Shown here: one piece after another, positions 1 to 4,905 of the stretch
Layout: each line of letters opens with the position of its first letter
Numbering within the stretch: position 1 is the first letter of the stretch
Origin: CAZXCQ01 sp964639275
GTDB lineage: Bacteria > Desulfobacterota > DSM-4660 > Desulfatiglandales > Desulfatiglandaceae
Direction of reading: 5' to 3'
NCBI GenBank assembly: GCA_964639275.1
Contig: CAZXCQ010000250.1
Coordinates: forward strand, 1 to 9,325
DNA length: 9,325 bases
Made by a program: the position numbers and the translations under genes
The notes under the pieces: model-generated
Seen by the model: only the letters and a program-made list of their open reading frames with translations
Told to the model about the DNA's origin: nothing
Database searches by the model: none

Positions 1-384
1 AGACCCCCATGCCACACCACAATCGATTTATCCCCGGGTTTTTGAGAAGTTACGTTATGACTATGGTAGGGCAATTTCTATACCAATACGCTAAAATAAG
101 GTATATCCATCTGATATTATTAATATATTTTGAATGATGCTAGAAAATGAAAAAACAAAAGAAAATGTTGCAGGTTGCAACCGGCGAAAGGTAGATGGTA
201 AAATTATTTAACAAAATTGATATATTAACGCATGTTGCAGAAACAAGTAAAATGTTACAAAATGCAACGAAGACAGGGGGGTCAAGCCTTTGAAGGGGAA
301 GGGGGTCCTGACCACGTCGCGCTCTGAGTTGCGATTGATCTCCAAAAGATCTATAGTCCTACTCATTTCGTAAGGAGTTGCCAT
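1..384. other. AT-rich non-coding leader of the receiver-Lon gene
   Basis: No convincing coding region is seen. Bases about 60-260 are clearly more AT-rich than the genes around them. They carry TGTTGCA-type boxes (listed separately), including the perfect 10-bp palindrome GGTTGCAACC at 173-182. Bases about 274-310 are G-rich (GGGGGGTCAAG, then GGGGAAGGGGGTCC). I found no sigma-54 element (GG-N10-GC with TTGC) and no convincing -35/-10 pair. The lon ribosome-binding site TAAGGAG lies at 371-377. Confidence 0.6.
166..268. repeat. Cluster of TGTTGCA/TGCAAC boxes, possible operator
   Basis: TGTTGCA occurs at 166-172 and 233-239, a one-mismatch copy TGTTACA at 253-259, and the inverse TGCAAC at 263-268. 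GGTTGCAACC at 173-182 is a perfect palindrome directly after the first box. Both direct and inverted copies fall within about 100 bp upstream of a regulated-looking gene, which suits a dimeric transcription factor. The regulator is unknown. Chance occurrence in AT-rich DNA is not excluded. Confidence 0.4.
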
Positions 385-2385
385 ATGCGGATATTTAAGA
401 AAAGAGGGGAACGGCTGGAGGTGGTTTCAGAGATAGAAGAGTTGAAGGATACGGTACAGCGCGCCCACATGCCCGAGTATGTGGAAAAGGTGGCGCTGAA
501 CGAAATCGACAGGATCTCCAAAATGGGCCCTTCTACTGCCGAGTACACCATCGGGATGAACTACATCGACTACCTGGTGAGCCTCCCGTGGAACAGAATG
601 ACCGAAGACCACCTCGATATTAAGGCCGCCGAATCCATTCTTGATGAAGCCCACTATGGCCTGTCCGAGATCAAAGACCGAATTGTAGAATATTTGGCCG
701 TCCGGGCATTGAAGGCCTCCCATAGGCACAGGATGCTGGTGGTGGATGATGAGAAACTAACGAGGATGAACCTGGAACATGTCCTTACAAAGGAAGGATA
801 CCTTGTTCTTACGGCCGCCGACGGGGTCGAGGCCCTTGAGCTTCTGGAGAAAGACAGCTTTGATGTCATCTTGACTGATCTAAAGATGGAGAAGGTGGAC
901 GGAATGGAGGTCCTGGAGAGGGCCAAGGGTCTGAGCCCCGATACGGAAGTCATTATGATCACGGGTTATGCCACAGTGCCCACCGCGGTTGAGGCCGTGA
1001 AAAAGGGATCCTACCAATTCCTTGCCAAGCCCCTCAAACTGGACGAAATCAGATCCGCCGTCCGAAAGGCCCTGTCCAAGAAGACGGCGCAATTGGCCTC
1101 AAGGGGGCCGATTCTGTGTTTTGTGGGCCCACCGGGTACCGGAAAGACGTCATTGGGGATGTCGATTGCACGCAGCCTTCACAGGAGATTTGTCCGCATC
1201 TCTCTGGGCGGAATGAAAGACGAGGCTGAAATAAGGGGGCACCGCCGGAGCTATGTGGGGGCCTTGCCTGGGAGAATAATCCAGGAAATTCGGCGTGCCG
1301 AATCAAAGAATCCGGTCTTTATGCTGGATGAGCTGGACAAGATCGGACAGGATTTCAAGGGTGATCCAGCATCTGCCCTCCTGGAAGTCCTTGACCCAGA
1401 GCAAAACGCCCATTTTATGGACCACTATCTGGACGTGCCTTTTGATCTATCAAAGGCCATGTTTCTCGCCACGGCAAATACCGTTGACCCCATACCTGGC
1501 CCCCTCCTGGACAGGTTAGAGGTCTTGAGGCTTTCCGGGTATACCGAGCAGGAAAAGGAGCAGATCGCCTTCAGGCATCTTATCCCCAGAGAGGTGGCGG
1601 AGGCTGGCCTTTCAGAACATCCGGTTAAATTTACCCCTGATGCCGTCCACAAGATCATCAGGGAATACACTCGGGAGGCCGGTCTGAGGAACCTCCAGAG
1701 GCAGATCGCCGCAATATGCCGTAAAATGGCCAGGGATATTCTGAGCCAGGACGGAAAAGAAAGGACGCTCCTGATCACCCCTGAGCTTGTGGAAACCTTG
1801 CTGGGGCCCCGAAGATTCTATTTTGAGGTTGCAGAAGCCAAGGAAAGAATAGGGGTCGCAACGGGGCTGGCATGGACCGAGACGGGAGGAGAAATCATAT
1901 TTATCGAGGCCACAAAGATGAAAGGCAAGAACCGTCTTATCCTGACAGGCTCTCTTGGGGATGTGATGAAAGAATCTGCTCAGGCGGCGTTGAGCTATAT
2001 CCGGGCCAATACCGATCTATTTGATATCCCCGAAGACTTCTTTGATACCCATGATATACATATTCACGTCCCTGCCGGGGCCATACCCAAGGATGGGCCG
2101 TCGGCCGGTCTGACCATTGCTATTGCCCTGCTTTCACTATTGACCAATCGTCCCGCCAGGAGAGACACGGCCTTGACAGGGGAGTTGACCTTGACCGGCA
2201 GGATACTCCCCGTGGGCGGTGTAAAGGAAAAGATCCTGGCCGCCCACCGGGCCGGGGTAAGATCGGTGATTTTTCCAGCCAAGAACGAGGCAGATCTCAA
2301 TGATGTTCCTGATGAGATTATGAAGGATCTGAAGATCATCACAACAGATGAATTAAGAAAAACCGTTGATTTGGCTCTCAGGTAG
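385..2385 (+). CDS. LonA-type ATP-dependent protease with an inserted receiver (REC) domain
   Basis: A 666-aa cytoplasmic AAA+ serine protease with a built-in phospho-receiver. Order: residues 1-113, the helical segment that normally precedes Lon AAA+ (LPW at 67-69, HYGL at 90-93); about 115-232, a complete REC domain with acidic pair D121/D122, phospho-acceptor D165, T193 and K215; about 240-475, AAA+ with Walker A GPPGTGKT 248-255, Walker B D315/E316 and a sensor-2 like R435; about 478-666, the Lon protease domain with catalytic S573 (DGPSAG) and K614 (GGVKEK). All catalytic residues are intact. Ordinary LonA is about 780-820 aa. Here roughly the first 200-250 residues (the LAN substrate-binding domain) are missing and REC sits where a short linker normally joins EYLAVR to GPILC. 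Start ATG follows TAAGGAG with good spacing. It converges on the receiver operon. Inference: phosphorylation of D165 gates hexamer assembly, ATPase or substrate access. It probably coexists with a standard Lon elsewhere. Confidence 0.95.
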   Translation: MRIFKKRGERLEVVSEIEELKDTVQRAHMPEYVEKVALNEIDRISKMGPSTAEYTIGMNYIDYLVSLPWNRMTEDHLDIKAAESILDEAHYGLSEIKDRIVEYLAVRALKASHRHRMLVVDDEKLTRMNLEHVLTKEGYLVLTAADGVEALELLEKDSFDVILTDLKMEKVDGMEVLERAKGLSPDTEVIMITGYATVPTAVEAVKKGSYQFLAKPLKLDEIRSAVRKALSKKTAQLASRGPILCFVGPPGTGKTSLGMSIARSLHRRFVRISLGGMKDEAEIRGHRRSYVGALPGRIIQEIRRAESKNPVFMLDELDKIGQDFKGDPASALLEVLDPEQNAHFMDHYLDVPFDLSKAMFLATANTVDPIPGPLLDRLEVLRLSGYTEQEKEQIAFRHLIPREVAEAGLSEHPVKFTPDAVHKIIREYTREAGLRNLQRQIAAICRKMARDILSQDGKERTLLITPELVETLLGPRRFYFEVAEAKERIGVATGLAWTETGGEIIFIEATKMKGKNRLILTGSLGDVMKESAQAALSYIRANTDLFDIPEDFFDTHDIHIHVPAGAIPKDGPSAGLTIAIALLSLLTNRPARRDTALTGELTLTGRILPVGGVKEKILAAHRAGVRSVIFPAKNEADLNDVPDEIMKDLKIITTDELRKTVDLALR

Positions 2386-2457
2386 CCGTTCTTCCCCCGT
2401 CCCCGCTGATGCCGCTTACCCTGATACCTTTTCGATCATTGAAAATACTTGATGGGG

Positions 2458-2913
2458 TTATTTCTTCTTGTCCCCCTCCAAGATTTCCTCTGCCGTCTTA
2501 TAGTCACCAGCCTCAGCAAAGGCGGCTGCTGCCATCGGACCCTCGATCTGGGTCCTGTAAGCCTTTCTGATGGTCCCAACAAGCCTCTCAATATCCACCG
2601 GTTTTTGAAGGTATTCAAAGGCGCCCAAACGGCGGGCCTCTTTTTCGTCCTTCTCCGTACCGTGTCCTGTCAGGATGATGACCTGGACCTTGGGATAGGC
2701 CTTCCTGATCCGGCGAAGAACCTCCATTCCATCAATGCCAGGCATCTTGAGGTCCAGGACCATCACATCAGGGACTTGATTATCAACAATCTTTAAGGCC
2801 TGTTCTCCGTTGAGGGCGATGTCCGGCCCAAGATCCCGCATTTGAATCCGCTCGGCAAGCGCCTTTACAAATTCTTCTTCATCATCCACCAGGAGGATCT
2901 TGATCTGTTCCAT
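2458..2913 (-). CDS. Single-domain response regulator with C-terminal FAEAG tail
   Basis: A 151-aa protein with one canonical receiver domain (about 4-122): acidic pair D10/D11, phospho-acceptor D54, T82 and K104. There is no DNA-binding or enzymatic output domain. The receiver is followed by a short tail whose core AFAEAG (131-136) with downstream T-A-E-E-I-L also occurs in the two other proteins at 3090-3578 and 3605-3796. Start ATG has an AAGGAG at 2920-2925, and the stop codon of the upstream 58-aa ORF is embedded in that SD, indicating a tight operon. It is the last gene of the minus-strand block and faces lon-REC across 72 bp with no strong terminator visible. Known for the family: such orphan receivers act by phospho-dependent protein contacts. 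Inferred here: the tail mediates binding or turnover. No partner kinase lies in the window. Confidence 0.93.
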   Translation of the reverse strand: MEQIKILLVDDEEEFVKALAERIQMRDLGPDIALNGEQALKIVDNQVPDVMVLDLKMPGIDGMEVLRRIRKAYPKVQVIILTGHGTEKDEKEARRLGAFEYLQKPVDIERLVGTIRKAYRTQIEGPMAAAAFAEAGDYKTAEEILEGDKKK

Positions 2914-2923
2914 TTCTTACTCC

Positions 2924-3100
2924 TTAACAAATTTGATCTCTGAAGGGGGTTCTCACACCGATCTCTACTGTATAGGCAATTATCCGCTGATGCAATATTT
3001 TTTCCGCTTTCCGTGGGTTCAGATTGGGAACAAGAATGGTGACTTCCCGGAGGCCCGGGGGGTGAATGGATTCTGGTTTGGCATGGGGTCTATTTCTCAT
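2924..3100 (-). CDS. Small overlapping ORF, 58 aa, unknown
   Basis: Not recognised. The ATG lies inside the end of the pseudo-receiver gene (ATGAGAAATAG, 11-bp overlap in another frame). Its TAA merges into the SD of the next receiver gene (TTGTTAAGGAGT). Such an exact fit between two neighbours is typical of translationally coupled genes and is the main support. Otherwise the 176-bp gap between the flanking genes would be unexplained. The predicted peptide starts basic and proline-rich, then has a beta-like stretch VTILVPNLNPR (20-30), a likely helix KAEKILHQRIIAY (31-43) and a VEIGV strand. It ends in a Cys residue. There is no strong SD (GAGGG about 15 nt upstream), so coupling to the pseudo-receiver would be needed. 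It could still be a chance open frame. Confidence 0.5.
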   Translation of the reverse strand: MRNRPHAKPESIHPPGLREVTILVPNLNPRKAEKILHQRIIAYTVEIGVRTPFRDQIC

Positions 3101-3578
3101 CTTTGGAGAGAAATTCCCTCGCCATGTCTGCCTCGCCTGCCTCTGCAAAGGTGGTGGCAACCATAACGTCTTGATAACGGCGGAACAGTGACTTGTTTAC
3201 CCTTTCTTTTCTCTTTTTTAGCTTGTATGCCTCTTGAATCCGCTCGATCAATGAGTCCAGATCAAGGGGCAAAAAGAGGTCGTCAAAGGCCCCGAGCTTC
3301 ATGCCTTCGATCGAAAGTGAGAGGTGCTCCAGGGTATTTATGATGATAACTTCGGTAAGCGGGCGAATCTCTTTGATCCTTTCGAGGAGCAGGAGGCCTT
3401 GTTTCTTGAGTCCGTTTAGTCCCAGCAAGGCGACATCGATCTTCTTTCTCTCCAGGATCCTTCTGGCATCGGCCTGTTGCTCCGCCTCAAAGACCCGATA
3501 CCGTTCGAGGCGAAGACGCCGAGAGAGATTCAGACGGAATGGGGCATCCGCTTCGATGATCAAGAGATTGATTGCCAT
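3090..3578 (-). CDS. Degenerate (pseudo-)receiver protein with FAEAG tail
   Basis: A 162-aa protein (from the ATG) with the length and hydrophobic pattern of a receiver domain followed by a basic linker and an FAEAG tail. Aligned by eye to the neighbouring receivers, every signature residue is changed. The acidic pair becomes E9/A10, the phospho-Asp becomes G53 (LLGL instead of LLDL), the switch Thr becomes N81, and the invariant Lys before Pro becomes L103 (FLPLDLD). It therefore should not be phosphorylated in the usual way. The frame is otherwise clean, with the KLGAFDDL region conserved, so this looks like a selected pseudo-receiver rather than decay. The tail has TFAEAG at 143-148 and A-R-E-F-L after it. 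The start is uncertain: ATG 3578 or TTG 3584, neither with an SD, so translation probably depends on the 63-aa gene ending 26 bp upstream. It likely acts as a constitutive binding partner or decoy for a phospho-receiver surface. Confidence 0.88.
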   Translation of the reverse strand: MAINLLIIEADAPFRLNLSRRLRLERYRVFEAEQQADARRILERKKIDVALLGLNGLKKQGLLLLERIKEIRPLTEVIIINTLEHLSLSIEGMKLGAFDDLFLPLDLDSLIERIQEAYKLKKRKERVNKSLFRRYQDVMVATTFAEAGEADMAREFLSKDEK

Positions 3579-3604
3579 AGACAAGGGGAGGATAATTTTC
3601 AGGA

Positions 3605-3796
3605 TCAGATTCGTGCCAATCCATACGATATACGAACGTTCGATAGCCCGACAGTCTTTAAAAAGGCCTCCAAAGATTGATCCCTTTTTGGTTTCACTTT
3701 CACCCCCATCAATTCCCTGGCTGTTTCATGGCATCCGGCCTCTGCAAAGGCGACCGCCGCGAAGTCTCTCTCTATCCTCTTTAGCCATTTTTTCAT
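3605..3796 (-). CDS. Small FAEAG-motif protein, 63 aa, unknown function
   Basis: A small basic protein, first gene behind the sigma-54 promoter at 3850-3864. Residues 13-31 (A-A-V-AFAEAG-C-H-E-T-A-R-E-L-M) match the tails of the pseudo-receiver and the receiver at 2458-2913 almost position for position. Here the motif sits near the N-terminus behind a short amphipathic basic lead (MKKWLKRIERDF). A lysine-rich linker follows, then a C-terminal part (41-63) with LEAFLKTVGL and a hydrophobic end. There is no signal peptide or membrane segment. Start ATG has an excellent SD, AAGGAGGG, 7 nt upstream. It is a free-standing version of the tail, which suggests that the motif is a functional unit, for example for binding, dimerisation or protease recognition. 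The function is not known to me. Confidence 0.8.
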   Translation of the reverse strand: MKKWLKRIERDFAAVAFAEAGCHETARELMGVKVKPKRDQSLEAFLKTVGLSNVRISYGLARI

Positions 3797-3849
3797 AATG
3801 TTGCCCTCCTTGCTCTAATAGGCATGATAACCCTCTTGTGTCCCTTATA

Positions 3850-3864
3850 GCAAAAAATAGGCCA
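3850..3864 (-). promoter_or_regulatory. Sigma-54 (-24/-12) promoter of the FAEAG/pseudo-receiver operon
   Basis: On the minus strand the sequence reads TGGCCTATTTTTTGC followed by T. Both invariant cores are present (TGGC and TTGC) with the obligatory GG-N10-GC spacing. Only two positions of the -24 hexamer differ from TGGCAC. The predicted start of transcription is near 3838, giving a leader of about 40 nt to the ATG at 3796. A sigma-54 activator gene lies at 4906-6324 in the same block, making it the natural candidate regulator. Confidence 0.7.
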
Positions 3865-3963
3865 GGCTGATATTTATAGTAATTTCAGGTTGTTCGCGGA
3901 TTGAATAAAATCAGGAGGAAAGAAATAGAACGATATGAAACAATCCAAATAAAACAAAAAGGG

Positions 3964-3980
3964 ACAATTTGGTACAATTT
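3964..3980. promoter_or_regulatory. Helically phased ACAATTT direct repeat, possible activator site
   Basis: ACAATTT occurs at 3964-3970 and again at 3974-3980, exactly 10 bp apart, in the pattern GGACAATTTGGTACAATTTCC. It lies about 100-115 bp upstream of the -24 element of the sigma-54 promoter, the usual distance for an enhancer-binding protein site. The assignment is positional only. The half-sites are AT-rich and could be chance. Confidence 0.3.
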
Positions 3981-4064
3981 CCTTGTTCTGTATTTCCCAC
4001 CATTTCTGTTCCACTGGCAAGCCCAAAGCAGTCCTTCTCAAGACGACCGTATCTGCGCAAGTCC

Positions 4065-4433
4065 TTAAGTACCTTCTGTGGCCTCCCGTATCTTAATAAT
4101 CAACTCATCAAGCCTCAAGGGCTTTAGCAGATAATCAAAGGCGCCCAGGCGCATCCCCTCAATCCCCTCTCTCGTAGATCCCCTTCCGGTCAAGAGAATT
4201 ACAGGCATAGAGGGATTTCGTGCCTTGATAATGCGAAGGACTTCAAGCCCCCCCAAGCCCGGCATCAGCAGATCCAAAACCACCACCCGGGGAGGGTCGG
4301 CCTCGATCTGTCGTAATGCTCCTTCTCCGTCTGTTGCACTCTGGACGTGAAATCCTCTCAGTCGGAGCCTTTCTGCAAGGGTCGTGACGAATTCCTCCTC
4401 GTCGTCTACAAGTAACACCTTCCAATCATCCAT
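4065..4433 (-). CDS. Single-domain response regulator (CheY-like)
   Basis: A 122-aa protein consisting of just a receiver domain: D10/D11, phospho-acceptor D54 (VVLDLLMPG), T82 (LTGRG) and K104 (LLKPLRLDE). There is no FAEAG tail; it ends IKIREATEGT. The start is set at ATG 4433 because AAGGAG lies 7 nt upstream and the receiver begins at once (MDDWKVLLVDD). The same frame opens further upstream, but that extension reads through the end of the NifX-like gene. ATGGATGA overlaps the stop of the NifX-like gene by 8 bp, so the pair is translationally coupled. A 268-bp non-coding gap with its own sigma-54 promoter separates it from the next gene. Likely a phospho-relay or protein-contact regulator whose kinase is encoded elsewhere. 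Confidence 0.93.
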   Translation of the reverse strand: MDDWKVLLVDDEEEFVTTLAERLRLRGFHVQSATDGEGALRQIEADPPRVVVLDLLMPGLGGLEVLRIIKARNPSMPVILLTGRGSTREGIEGMRLGAFDYLLKPLRLDELIIKIREATEGT

Positions 4434-4797
4434 CTGGTTTCTCCTTTTCCCCCGTGCCCTCCCGGTCATACAGTATATCGCCCGGCCGGAGAATACCTTT
4501 TGCAAAGTGACCGAGGGCCGATTCATAAGGGCCGGTTACCGAATCCACGACCTTTATCCTCTTCCAGGTGATGTACTGATAATACTCGTCTTCTATGCCT
4601 CCACATATGACCACCTGGACACCTTCGGTAAGAATCAGGTGACAAAGCTGTTCCCCGGAGGCCTCAGCGAGCACAACCACCTTTTCATCGATCTTTTTTC
4701 CCCTTTCATCGGTTGAGACAACCACCGCCTCTGTCGCCAGATCAAAGCGGGGGGCGACCTCATTACCATATATAGGTATAAGCAATTTCTGCGACAT
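4426..4797 (-). CDS. NifX/NifB-like (dinitrogenase Fe-Mo cofactor biosynthesis family) protein
   Basis: A 123-aa protein of the NifB/NifX/VnfX family (Pfam PF02579, by recognition). The diagnostic start is LLIPIYGNEVAPRFDLA (5-21), followed by the strand-helix pattern of an RNase-H-like fold, VVICGGIED (62-70) and a C-terminal GHFAKGIL (96-103). Members bind iron-sulfur or Fe-Mo-type cofactor precursors. Many, outside nitrogen fixers, are of unknown role. C52 and C65 are possible ligands. No nif structural genes are nearby, so a nitrogenase role is not supported. Here it overlaps a receiver gene by 8 bp and follows the PAS activator after 108 bp, pointing to a metal or redox-linked signalling role (inference). 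Start ATG has AAGG 8 nt upstream. Confidence 0.85.
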   Translation of the reverse strand: MSQKLLIPIYGNEVAPRFDLATEAVVVSTDERGKKIDEKVVVLAEASGEQLCHLILTEGVQVVICGGIEDEYYQYITWKRIKVVDSVTGPYESALGHFAKGILRPGDILYDREGTGEKEKPDG

Positions 4798-4905
4798 GAA
4801 GAAACCTTGGCCTGACCCTTCAGTTCCTTTTTTTGGGTTTGGCCTTCCTTTTTGAAGACCCGCCTGGACCCGTATCCATCGGGCCCTTGTTTGCGCCTCG
4901 GGCGC

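Noticed and set aside
166..268. TGTTGCA repeats as a CRISPR array
   Set aside because: The units are 7 bp, irregularly spaced and in both orientations; there are no cas genes.
274..345. GGGGGGTCAAG / GGGGGTCCTGACC stretch as remnant of a REP-transposase end
   Set aside because: It vaguely resembles REP-type ends, but no paired palindrome or transposase fragment could be made out.
3301..3798. 165-codon plus-strand open frame
   Set aside because: It is antisense to the pseudo-receiver and 63-aa genes, with Ser/Arg-rich composition typical of a shadow frame and no family resemblance.
4434..4526. 31-residue N-terminal extension of the receiver at 4065
   Set aside because: It reads through the end of the NifX-like gene in another frame. 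A strong SD and the immediate receiver fold favour ATG 4433.
4893..4905. GCGCC-TCG-GGCGC hairpin next to the activator stop as terminator
   Set aside because: The stem is only 5 bp and no T-run follows on the transcribed strand. Left as a possible minor structure.
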